Below are positions 16,556 through 24,079 of a stretch of DNA of 64,000 nt, piece after piece. Both the position numbers and the translations under genes were made by a program. The notes beneath the pieces were generated by a model. That model saw only the letters and a list, made by a program, of their open reading frames with translations. It was not told where the DNA came from and searched no databases. Position 1 is the first letter of the stretch. Each line of letters begins with the position of its first letter. This DNA comes from Chthoniobacterales bacterium (GTDB lineage: Bacteria; Verrucomicrobiota; Verrucomicrobiia; Chthoniobacterales; UBA10450), in contig DATENU010000015.1 of the NCBI GenBank assembly GCA_035274845.1, positions 248,001-312,000 on the forward strand, in the 5' to 3' direction.

Positions 16556-17716
16556 TCACAATCCGTACACGGCTATTTCATCGAAATCGAAGATGTCGGC
16601 GTTCTTTTCCTTATGTCTGGTGAGTACGATTGCGAACCGGCGAGAATCTGGGGCCCATCTAATCGATTCGACGTCGCCTCGCAGCTTGATTGTTTTCACT
16701 GTCTTGCGTGAATCCATTTCGAGAATCTCCAAGCCAGAATCGCCGCGCCGAGCCACAAGGCGGCCGTCAGGCGAGGGAACTCCTGCGGATTCATCATTTG
16801 ATTTTGCCTTGCTATTCTTGCTTTTCGTAGGCGCTGTGACCGGTTGCCAGCCGCGGTGAAAGATGATCAGATTTCCTTTCGCGTCCGAGCAAAAAGCCAT
16901 CGGATACTCGTCCCGGTCTTTGGCCGGCCAGGCGTAAATCGGTTTCACTGGCGGACCGATATCCAAGAGCTCGTAAAGATAGCTACCAGCCAAGAAGGTT
17001 CCGCCGCTCGTCGGCTTTGATCTCATGGCGAGCAGGCGTTTGCCCACAAACCGCTTCGAATCAATGAGGTGATAAAGACCAAAGTCTTTCGTCGCGGGAT
17101 AGAGGATTTCGTCGGCAGTTCCGTCAATTGAGACGCGACCGATGCCAATGTTTCCACCCCAAGCCCCATTGATGGCGTCAGACAATGAGTACACCACGTA
17201 TTTGCCATCCGGTGCAAAGATCGGGTCGCTCAAGTACGCAGTCGCAGGAGTAGCCAGAACGGTAATTGCCTTACTCTCACGTCCAAAAAGCCTGATGTCG
17301 TTGCCAGCAAGGGTTTCAGCGAGAACCCTAAAACGCGAGATCGGCTTCTTTTGGTGGGCGTAGACTATTTGCTGTCCGTCGGGCGAAAAGGCGGGAGCCC
17401 AACCCCAATCCACTCTTGCCGCGGCATTGCTTCCGATCTTGAGGCTCACCACCTCGGGATCGGCATAACGCTCATTGGTTTCGATTGGATCGGAGAGCTT
17501 CTTTCTTTCGGATTCCGGAAGCTCTTCCGCTTCATGGAAATCAGCCGTGTGTTTCTTCCGAACCAGTACGAGCTCATCACCGTTCGTCGAAAAACTTGGA
17601 CTATAGATTTCTGTGGCTGGCTCATGCCAGGACCACAACGGTCCGTCTCCGGCCCAGCCATTGGTTGATGTCAGGCCGAGGGCCAGTGCAATCAGGAGCG
17701 TTCGATTGATTTCCAT
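16556..17716 (-). CDS. Secreted PD40/TolB-like beta-propeller protein
   Basis: 386 residues from ATG 17716, which opens directly into a signal peptide (LLIALALGLTSTNGWAG); the longer frame to 17764 adds 16 residues in front. Repeated blades such as PAFSPDGQQIVYA, PIFAPDGKYVVYSLS and IRWAPDSRRFAIVL are WD40-like PD40 repeats of the TolB type, at about 105, 170 and 350. A Lys/Ser-rich linker lies near 300. PD40 propellers bind proteins or carbohydrate in the periplasm; no specific partner can be named. The neighbours give no operon link. Confidence 0.65.
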   Translation of the reverse strand: MEINRTLLIALALGLTSTNGWAGDGPLWSWHEPATEIYSPSFSTNGDELVLVRKKHTADFHEAEELPESERKKLSDPIETNERYADPEVVSLKIGSNAAARVDWGWAPAFSPDGQQIVYAHQKKPISRFRVLAETLAGNDIRLFGRESKAITVLATPATAYLSDPIFAPDGKYVVYSLSDAINGAWGGNIGIGRVSIDGTADEILYPATKDFGLYHLIDSKRFVGKRLLAMRSKPTSGGTFLAGSYLYELLDIGPPVKPIYAWPAKDRDEYPMAFCSDAKGNLIIFHRGWQPVTAPTKSKNSKAKSNDESAGVPSPDGRLVARRGDSGLEILEMDSRKTVKTIKLRGDVESIRWAPDSRRFAIVLTRHKEKNADIFDFDEIAVYGL

Positions 17717-17781
17717 CGGCGGCCAAAATTGGTGCAAGGGAGGATGCCAGATTCTGGGGAACAAGAAAAGCCGATTGAGAT

Positions 17782-18957
17782 TCAGATTCCGGCGCGGTCG
17801 AGAAGGGAGCGGAGGACTTTTTCGGCTTCGAAGAATTGCCGGGCGATTTCGCGGGCCGCCAATGAGTGGCGGGTGTAGTCGGCGTTGATGCTTTTCACGG
17901 CTTCGGGAATTTCGCCTAACGAGTTGAAGGCGATGAGGCCGTGGCGGCCGCCACCGAACATCCGAGTGAAACCGGTCTCCTGGATAATCACGGGACGGCC
18001 AGCCGCGAGATAGCAGCCACTGCGGTCGCTGAACCAGCCGGTATTGAGCCGGACGTACTGGTCCTTCGCGACGGTGAATTCGCCCTTCGAACGACGAATG
18101 TAATCGCGATAGAGGCGGTAGTCGGCGCTCAGGTCGTGCGGAGTCCGGAACCGCCAGTCGTTGCCCAGAAATTTTTCACGAGTCCGCTCGTCCTTGATAT
18201 CGGTGGCGAGCTCGAAGGTTTCGCCGGCGCGCTTCGGCGCGGCCACGAAGCGAATGAACTCGCGCGACTTGCTCCAGAGATATTTTTCGCCGCGCCATTC
18301 GATGTCTTTCAACCCGCTGGTCGACCAGTTCGCCACCGACGTAAAAACGGCGGCGGGGCCGGGAGGGCGCGTGGTTTTCCAAAGATCGGTGACGATCGGC
18401 TGGCGGGTGGGCAACCATTTCAACGTATGCGTGGGAACGGGGAACTGCTCCGTGCCGACATTTTCGCCGAAGGTGAAGAGGGCATGGTGGCGCCGGAGAT
18501 ATTTGAGGGTGGCTTTCTCTCCTTTATCCACTTTGATTTGCTCAACGCCGGGATCGCTTTCGATGTAGAGAATCCGATCGCTCGCCAGCAGGTCGGGATT
18601 GAACTCCTGGGTGCCGCAGACATTGAGAATGGCGTCGGCCTCGCGGTAAAGTTCGCGAATTCGGGCGAGGGGAAGGCCGGCCGTCGGGAAACCGGGGAGG
18701 TAGCGGGCGCAGAAACTCCAGCGCCGTTGGAAGCCGAATTCGGAGGCGAGGTGCCGCAGCATGCGGGCGGCGTAATCGAACTCGTTGTTTACCTCGAAGG
18801 TGTCGGGGTTGTAGGGAAGCCGCGCCGAATCTTCGATATAGAAGACGTCGTGGCCGAGCCGTTGCAGGCCAACGATGTAATGGAGGTGCTGCCAGATGAC
18901 GCCGGCGATAGGGCAGGAGCCCATGAAGCCCATGACGATGAGGCGCTTTTTTTTCAT
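17782..18957 (-). CDS. CgeB-like glycosyltransferase family protein (paralogue of 8603-9811)
   Basis: 391 residues from ATG 18957, giving MKKKRLIVMGFMGSCP; ATG 18963 is equally possible and a further 14 residues could be added up to 19005. The N-terminal domain has GVIWQHLHYIVGLQRLGHDV, matching LQWMLGLRRLGLEAV of the paralogue. The C-terminal domain has LNTGWFSDRSGCYLAAGRPV then IIQETGFTRMF. This is a GT-B type layout, but the substrate is unknown. It precedes nothing in its own transcript, while a hexapeptide acyltransferase and an ABC exporter lie upstream on the same strand, suggesting surface glycan or lipid modification. Confidence 0.6.
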   Translation of the reverse strand: MKKKRLIVMGFMGSCPIAGVIWQHLHYIVGLQRLGHDVFYIEDSARLPYNPDTFEVNNEFDYAARMLRHLASEFGFQRRWSFCARYLPGFPTAGLPLARIRELYREADAILNVCGTQEFNPDLLASDRILYIESDPGVEQIKVDKGEKATLKYLRRHHALFTFGENVGTEQFPVPTHTLKWLPTRQPIVTDLWKTTRPPGPAAVFTSVANWSTSGLKDIEWRGEKYLWSKSREFIRFVAAPKRAGETFELATDIKDERTREKFLGNDWRFRTPHDLSADYRLYRDYIRRSKGEFTVAKDQYVRLNTGWFSDRSGCYLAAGRPVIIQETGFTRMFGGGRHGLIAFNSLGEIPEAVKSINADYTRHSLAAREIARQFFEAEKVLRSLLDRAGI

Positions 18958-18997
18958 TCGCATCGGCAAAGAAACAATGCCGCAGGCGCAAAAGAAA

Positions 18998-19104
18998 ACG
19001 TCCAACGTTTAACGTCCAACGTCCAACATTGAACTAAGAAGAGCGGTGCGGCTGCTCGCTCTAAAATTGAACGTTGGATGTTGAACGTCGGACGTTGAAC
19101 GTTC
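18998..19104. repeat. Inverted tandem-word hairpin 3 (period 7, ACGTCCA)
   Basis: Left arm at 18998-19034: five degenerate ACGTCCA units. Right arm at 19065-19104: five TTGAACG units, the inverse. The loop is about 30 bases. It lies 21 bases after the acyltransferase stop and about 40 bases before the glycosyltransferase start, so a read-through transcript would fold it. Confidence 0.75.
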
Positions 19105-19125
19105 CGAAGAACTGACGCGGTCTTT

Positions 19126-19716
19126 TCAGGCATCGAGCTGTTTCGTGATGACGGCCGGATTTCCGGCGACGACGACATTGGGAGGCACGCTTTTCGTAAC
19201 AACCGCCCCGGCCGCAACGACGGAATTCTCGCCAATCGTCACGCCTTTGAGAATGACGGCGTTCATGCCAATCCAGACGTTGTCGGATATGACGACCGGC
19301 GCGGTGCGAATCTCGGGACGCGGCGGGCGATCCTTGAAAAAGGGCGCCAGGGCGTGGGCGTCGATGATCCGCTGCGCCGGGGCGAGCGGGTGAAAATCGG
19401 AATCGGCGATGCCGACATTCCAGGAGATGAGGCAATGCGAACCGATCTCGATCCGGTCTTCCGCCATGACCAGCGCCCCATTCAGCAGCGTAAAGTCTCC
19501 TACGGTGCAATGGCCCTTCGCCCCCACGGAAAAGGAGCAGCCGCCGTAAACCGAGACGTGATTACCGAAGACGACGGCGCCCGGCGCCTTGCTTTTCAGA
19601 TGCCGGAAGACCTGCGCGCTCTCGCAGTAAAACCCGTCACCGAAAACGACGTTGGGCGGAATGGGTTCGGCCCACCAATCGCCTTCGACTCGCCGCTCGC
19701 TATTGACGTTGCTCAT
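19126..19716 (-). CDS. Hexapeptide-repeat acyltransferase (LbH fold)
   Basis: 196 residues. Hexapeptide turns recur from about residue 48 to 190: [41 protein letters not shown] and [20 protein letters not shown], ending with [18 protein letters not shown]. This is the left-handed beta-helix of acetyl- and acyltransferases of the CysE/LacA type. The IADSDFHPL stretch resembles the loop that carries the catalytic His in maltose/galactoside acetyltransferases. It probably O-acetylates a sugar. It lies 15 bases after the ABC exporter and likely shares its transcript. Confidence 0.8.
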   Translation of the reverse strand: MSNVNSERRVEGDWWAEPIPPNVVFGDGFYCESAQVFRHLKSKAPGAVVFGNHVSVYGGCSFSVGAKGHCTVGDFTLLNGALVMAEDRIEIGSHCLISWNVGIADSDFHPLAPAQRIIDAHALAPFFKDRPPRPEIRTAPVVISDNVWIGMNAVILKGVTIGENSVVAAGAVVTKSVPPNVVVAGNPAVITKQLDA

Positions 19717-19731
19717 GGCTGGAAATGAATC

Positions 19732-21477
19732 TCACGTCGGATAGTTCCCGGAGGCGTATAGTTTCGCGTAAACACCGCCTTGGGCGACCAGGTCCGGTCC
19801 GCTCCCTTGCTCGACGATCCGACCTTGGTCGAGCACGACGATCCGATCGACGCGATGGATCGTCGCGAGGCGATGCGTGACGATGAGAGTGGTGCGGCCC
19901 TGCATCAGTTCCTTGATCGTCTCCATGATGGCAGCTTCGGTGCTGGGATCGAGCGCGGAGGTAGGCTCGTCCAAGAGCAGGATCGGCGCATCCTTCAGGA
20001 AGGCCCGGGCAATCCCGATGCGTTGTCTCTGGCCGACGCTCAGGTGGCCGCCCCGCTCGCCGACCGGGCTGTCGTAACCCCCGGGCAGGCGGCTGATGAA
20101 TTCGTCAGCCTGGGCGCGCCGGGCAGCCTCGCGGATTTCGTCCTCGGTCGCATCCGGCCGGCCGTAGGCAATGTTCTCGCGAATCGTCGTCGAAAAAAGG
20201 AGAGTGTCCTGCAGCACGATGGCGATTTTGGCGCGGAGCGATTTCTTGGTAATGGACCGCAAGTCGCGCCCATCCAGCGTGACACTGCCCGTGTTGGGAT
20301 CGTAGAAACGCGGGACGAGGCTAAGCAGGGTGCTCTTGCCGGCCCCGGTCCCCCCAACGACGGCGACAATTTGGTTGGGCGCGACCGACAAATTGATCCC
20401 GTGAAGGACAGCCCGCTCCGTTCCATAACTGAAACCCACGCTTTCGAATCCGAGTGCTCCGCCTGTTTCGCTAATCTTAACAGCATCAGACGCATCGACA
20501 ACATCATCCGCGCGATCCAGAACTTCGAAACAACGTTTTGCCCCAGCCGTGGCGCCCTCCATTGCCCATGCCGTGTAAGTGAGCGATTCGAGCGGCTGAT
20601 AAAGCATGAGGAGGTAGGCGCTGAAAACGAGCAGCGAGCCGAGCGAGAGCGTTCCGGCGAGGACGTGGAGGGTGCCGAGGTAATACATGGCGGCGGTCCC
20701 CATCACCATCAACGTGCTGATGACCAGGGCGCTGTTAACGTTCGTCAGAGTCAGCCGCAGATTGGCGTGCAAGCTCTGTTGCGCCTGTAAATGGAACTGG
20801 CGCACCTCCCATTCCTCACGCCCGAAGGCATGGACCATGCGCACCGAACTCAAACCTTCCTGGGCCTGGGCCAGGAGGGCGCTTTCCTGTTCCTGGATCG
20901 TCGTCGAATCGCGCCGGATTCGATGCGCGAAGAAATATATCGCGCCAACGATAGCCGGGACGACCCCGAGCGAGAGCAGCGTCAATTGCCAGTCGATCCG
21001 GGCCATGATGCAGAAGGTGCCCACGAGGGTAATGGCGGACCCGAAAATGTTGGTAAAGCCTTTGTTGTAGATCGTCTGGACGGACTGCGAATCATAGGCG
21101 ACCCGAAAGCTCGAATCGCTGGAGCGCCGGGCGTCGTGATACTTCAGGGAAAGCGATTGCAGATAGGCGTAAAGGTCGGTGCGCAATTTCAACAGCGCCT
21201 CGAGGCCGATCTTCACGAAGAGATAATTGCTCGCGAGATTGAGCAGTCCCCAAAGAATCTGGATTACGACGAGGGAGAGGCAGAGCAGGGGAATCAGCTT
21301 GGGCGAACTCCCAAACCGGGCATGGGGATTCGCCTGCAAGACGTCGTCCACGATGATCTTGAACGGCCACGGCCTGAGCAGACTCAGAGCGATCGCCAGG
21401 AGCGAAAGAATCAGGCCGAGGGCGGTTTGCCCCAGGAACGGCCGGTAATAACGGAGAACGCGACGATAAATCGACAT
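19732..21477 (-). CDS. ABC exporter, fused permease and ATPase (MsbA-like)
   Basis: 581 residues. Membrane domain with six helices at about 15-310, then nucleotide-binding domain at 335-575. Walker A G-G-T-G-A-G-K-S-T, signature LSVGQRQR, Walker B ILLLDEPTSALD and H-loop IVTHRL are intact. Half-transporters of this type work as homodimers and export lipids, lipid-linked glycans or drugs across the inner membrane. With the acyltransferase and glycosyltransferase downstream, a cell-envelope substrate is likely. MsbA is the nearest functional model, but the sequence does not prove lipid A transport. Confidence 0.85.
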   Translation of the reverse strand: MSIYRRVLRYYRPFLGQTALGLILSLLAIALSLLRPWPFKIIVDDVLQANPHARFGSSPKLIPLLCLSLVVIQILWGLLNLASNYLFVKIGLEALLKLRTDLYAYLQSLSLKYHDARRSSDSSFRVAYDSQSVQTIYNKGFTNIFGSAITLVGTFCIMARIDWQLTLLSLGVVPAIVGAIYFFAHRIRRDSTTIQEQESALLAQAQEGLSSVRMVHAFGREEWEVRQFHLQAQQSLHANLRLTLTNVNSALVISTLMVMGTAAMYYLGTLHVLAGTLSLGSLLVFSAYLLMLYQPLESLTYTAWAMEGATAGAKRCFEVLDRADDVVDASDAVKISETGGALGFESVGFSYGTERAVLHGINLSVAPNQIVAVVGGTGAGKSTLLSLVPRFYDPNTGSVTLDGRDLRSITKKSLRAKIAIVLQDTLLFSTTIRENIAYGRPDATEDEIREAARRAQADEFISRLPGGYDSPVGERGGHLSVGQRQRIGIARAFLKDAPILLLDEPTSALDPSTEAAIMETIKELMQGRTTLIVTHRLATIHRVDRIVVLDQGRIVEQGSGPDLVAQGGVYAKLYASGNYPT

Positions 21478-21485
21478 GGATTAAT

Positions 21486-21576
21486 TTAAGATTGCAGATT
21501 GCCGATTTCAGATTGAACTAACGAGTCCCCGTCGCGGCCATGCTAAATCTGAAATCTGAAATCTGAAATCTGAATT
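21486..21576. repeat. Inverted tandem-word hairpin 4 (period 7, TGAAATC)
   Basis: Left arm at 21486-21518: AGATTGC, AGATTGC, CGATTTC, AGATTGA. Right arm at 21543-21576: four near-perfect TGAAATC copies. Unlike the others it lies between two divergent genes (ABC exporter and DedA), ending seven bases before the DedA start, so it cannot be a simple terminator for either. Confidence 0.75.
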
Positions 21577-21582
21577 CTTCTC

Positions 21583-22227
21583 ATGCATCATCTCCTCGAA
21601 ATCTGGTTCGGCTGGGTCCAAGACTGGGGCTACGTTGGGATCATTGTTCTGATGGCAATGGAAAGCTCGATCTTTCCGGTCCCGAGCGAGCTGGTCATTC
21701 CGCCGGCGGCATTTCTCGCAGCCGAGGGAAAACTGAATGTGTATGGGGTGGTGGCAGCGGGAACATTTGGCTCATGGGTGGGCGCCGCGGCGAGCTATTG
21801 GGTCGCACTTTGGCTCGGCCGCGTGGTGATCGCGCGCTGGGGCCGCTATTTTTTCATCAACGAAGCCAAGCTGGAACGGGCCGAGCGCTGGCTGCACCGG
21901 TATGAGCTGGGCGGAATCTTCTTCGCCCGGCTGCTGCCGGTCATTCGGCACCTCATTTCCTTCCCGGCGGGGCTGATTCGAATGGATTTCGCGAAGTTCA
22001 GCCTGATGACGATCATCGGATCGGCCATCTGGTGTTCGGTCCTGGCCTGGTTCGGCCAGACGGTGATTACGCGGCAAATGGTGGAATCCAAGGACGTTGG
22101 AGCCCTGGTCACGGCCGTGAAGCAGAGCCAGAACTTCCATTACATCCTCATTGCCATAGTGGTTTTGACGCTCCTTTACTTCGCCGTCATGCGGCTGACA
22201 GCTCGCCCCGGCGCAAAAGAGCGCTGA
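21583..22227 (+). CDS. DedA-family membrane protein
   Basis: 214 residues. The family core is clear: E-S-S-I-F-P-V-P-S-E at about 23-32, then GTFGSWVGAAASYWVALWLG, then FFARLLPVIRHLISFPAGLI with the conserved Arg-rich re-entrant region, and a C-terminal helix. DedA proteins are inner-membrane flippases for undecaprenyl phosphate or phospholipids and need the conserved acidic and Arg residues seen here. The start follows the tandem-word hairpin closely. The mRNA leader would include part of the hairpin. Confidence 0.9.
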   Translation: MHHLLEIWFGWVQDWGYVGIIVLMAMESSIFPVPSELVIPPAAFLAAEGKLNVYGVVAAGTFGSWVGAAASYWVALWLGRVVIARWGRYFFINEAKLERAERWLHRYELGGIFFARLLPVIRHLISFPAGLIRMDFAKFSLMTIIGSAIWCSVLAWFGQTVITRQMVESKDVGALVTAVKQSQNFHYILIAIVVLTLLYFAVMRLTARPGAKER

Positions 22228-22247
22228 CACCCAAATTGTTCAGGAAT

Positions 22248-22263
22248 CTGACACTTGTGTCAG
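22248..22263. other. Perfect 16-nt palindrome
   Basis: CTGACACTTGTGTCAG lies between dedA and the next small gene. It has no T-run, so a terminator role is weak; it could be an operator. No regulator in the window can be tied to it. Confidence 0.3.
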
Positions 22264-22377
22264 AGGTTTGCCGACTTTCAGGCTCAAAGCGCGCTTTGCC
22301 GGCCGGAAAACCCGTCGGAAGAGCCTTCAGCGAGGTCGACTGGCACCCGAATTGCTAAAAAACAGGGCACAACCTCT

Positions 22378-22557
22378 ATGAAAAAGACCAATCAAATTCT
22401 CAAGCCACGCACTCTTTCCCTGGGCGACCTCATTCTTGCCGTGAGCTCCTGCACCAAAAACACCGCCGAAACCGTCGCCGCCGTAGCCGATCTGCTCAGC
22501 AGCGGCCAGGTCCGGGTCGAAAATAACGGCCACTTCACGCGCGCCCGCGTTTGCTAG
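22378..22557 (+). CDS. Conserved small protein of unknown function, 59 aa
   Basis: ATG 22378 and 59 residues. The sequence reads like a recurring Verrucomicrobial small protein: a K-x-x-x-L-S-L-G-D-L-I-x-A-V-S-S opening, then TAETVAAVADLLSSGQVRV and a short basic tail. The central helix resembles a small helix-turn-helix or dimer helix, but no domain can be named with confidence. It is monocistronic, with a strong terminator 22 bases after its stop, which suggests a well expressed gene. Confidence 0.7.
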   Translation: MKKTNQILKPRTLSLGDLILAVSSCTKNTAETVAAVADLLSSGQVRVENNGHFTRARVC

Positions 22558-22579
22558 GCCGGATTTTCTAGAAGCTTTC

Positions 22580-22624
22580 AAAAAGCGTCGCTTTGCGGTC
22601 GATCCGCAGAAGCGGCGCTTTTTT
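22580..22624 (+). terminator. Strong rho-independent terminator
   Basis: Two-part stem: outer AAAAAGCGTCGCTT with AAGCGGCGCTTTTT (one mismatch) and inner TGCGG with CCGCA around TCGAT, ending in a T-run. It lies just after the 59-aa protein. Confidence 0.85.
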
Positions 22625-22671
22625 GCGTACAAAACGCTTTCCGTTTCTTTTGCCGCTTTTATCTTGCGGCC

Positions 22672-23967
22672 GTGATCGATCGTTATTCCCGGCCGGCGAT
22701 GCGCGAGCTTTGGTCGGACAAGCGCAAATTCGAAATCTGGCTGGAAATTGAGACCCTGGCCTGTGAAGCGATGGCCGAGCTCGGCCAGATTCCCAAGGAG
22801 GACGCCGCGGAAATCCGAAAGCGGGCGCGCTTTTCGATTCCGGAGATTGCGGAAATCGAGAGGCGCACCAATCACGACGTCATCGCGTTCTTGGAGAACG
22901 TCGCCACTTCAGTCGGTCCGGCAGCCCGCTGGATTCACCAGGGACTCACCTCCTCCGACGTGCTCGACACGACGCTGGCCGTCCAACTGACGGAGGCATG
23001 CGGAATTCTTGCCGAGGGGCTGGCTGCCTTGAGGAAAGCGGTCGCAGCGCAGGCCCAGCGCTTCAAGATGACCCCGATGATCGGGCGCAGCCATGGCATT
23101 CACGCCGAGCCGATCACTTTCGGGCTGAAGCTCGCCTTGATGTTTGACGAATTCGGACGGGCGGAAGAGCGGCTGGCGCAAACCAAGGAACGGATCCGGG
23201 TTGGAAAACTCAGCGGCGCGGTGGGTACGCACGCCCATCTTGATCCGGAAATCGAACGCAGGGTTTGTGAGCGGCTCGGATTGAAAGCGGCAAATATTTC
23301 CACGCAGATCATTCAGCGCGATCGCCATGCTGAATTCGGCACGACGCTGGCGCTGATCGCGTCGAGTATTGACCGCTGGGCGACGGAGTTCCGCCATTTG
23401 CAGCGCACCGAGGTCCTGGAGGTCGAGGAGTATTTTGCCGAGGGCCAGAAAGGCAGTTCGGCCATGCCGCACAAGCGGAATCCCATCACCGGGGAACGGC
23501 TCAGCGGTCTGGCACGAGTGCTTCGCGGAAACGCGATCGTCGGCCTGGAGAACGTCGCGCTCTGGCACGAACGCGACATCAGCCATTCCAGCGCGGAGCG
23601 AATCGTTCTTCCCGATTCCTGCATCCTGCTCGACTACATGCTGGCCAAGACGAGCGAGCTCGTCTCGGGCTTGCAGGTTTATCCGGAGCGCATGCAGCAA
23701 AACCTGGAGCTGAGCAAAGGGCTTTACTTCAGCCAGTCGGTGTTGCTCGCGCTGACGCGGGCTGGCGCCGAGCGGAAGAGCGCCTACGAAGCGGTGCAAC
23801 GCGCGGCGATGAAGACCTGGAAAGGTTCCGATTCATTCCGGGAGAATGCGAAACAGGAACCGGAGATTACGGCGCGGCTTTCGCCGGCGGAGATCGACTC
23901 CCTTTGTTCGCTCGACGTTCACCTGCGCCACGTGAACGACACTTTTCGCGCGGTGGGCCTGGTATAA
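22672..23967 (+). CDS. purB: Adenylosuccinate lyase
   Basis: 431 residues with GTG start, giving M-I-D-R-Y-S-R-P. The superfamily signature G-S-S-A-M-P-H-K-R-N-P is at about 263-273 and carries the mobile catalytic loop. The second conserved region is TSSDVLDTTLAVQLTEA, and the general-acid region is GRSHGIHAEPITFG. The enzyme acts twice in purine synthesis, on SAICAR and on adenylosuccinate, releasing fumarate. It stands alone here; purE lies 9 kb away. It ends against a REP-like repeat and the convergent response-regulator gene. Confidence 0.97.
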   Translation: MIDRYSRPAMRELWSDKRKFEIWLEIETLACEAMAELGQIPKEDAAEIRKRARFSIPEIAEIERRTNHDVIAFLENVATSVGPAARWIHQGLTSSDVLDTTLAVQLTEACGILAEGLAALRKAVAAQAQRFKMTPMIGRSHGIHAEPITFGLKLALMFDEFGRAEERLAQTKERIRVGKLSGAVGTHAHLDPEIERRVCERLGLKAANISTQIIQRDRHAEFGTTLALIASSIDRWATEFRHLQRTEVLEVEEYFAEGQKGSSAMPHKRNPITGERLSGLARVLRGNAIVGLENVALWHERDISHSSAERIVLPDSCILLDYMLAKTSELVSGLQVYPERMQQNLELSKGLYFSQSVLLALTRAGAERKSAYEAVQRAAMKTWKGSDSFRENAKQEPEITARLSPAEIDSLCSLDVHLRHVNDTFRAVGLV

Positions 23968-23984
23968 CTGAAGCCCGATATCTT

Positions 23985-24075
23985 GGAGCCGGTACGCCCT
24001 CGTGCCGGAGGCGATGCGCAGCGACGGCTCCCGAATTACGGCCTGATGGCAGGCCGTCTCCAATGCAGGCCGTCT
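23985..24075. repeat. REP-like GC-rich repeat between convergent genes
   Basis: GGAGCCG...CGGCTCC bounds 23985-24031, with an inner CCGGTACG/CGTGCCGG hairpin. After it, GCAGGCCGTCTCCA is repeated in direct orientation at about 24051 and 24065. The element fills the gap between purB and the response-regulator gene. Confidence 0.5.
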
Positions 24076-24079
24076 CCAT

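Noticed and set aside
17941-19032. 363-codon open frame on the plus strand
   Set aside because: Antisense to the glycosyltransferase at 17782-18957, which has a clear paralogue; the antisense frame does not.
18998-21576. Tandem words at 18998 and 21486 as a CRISPR array
   Set aside because: Units are 7 bases, directly adjoining, degenerate and inverted between arms. There are no spacers and no cas genes.
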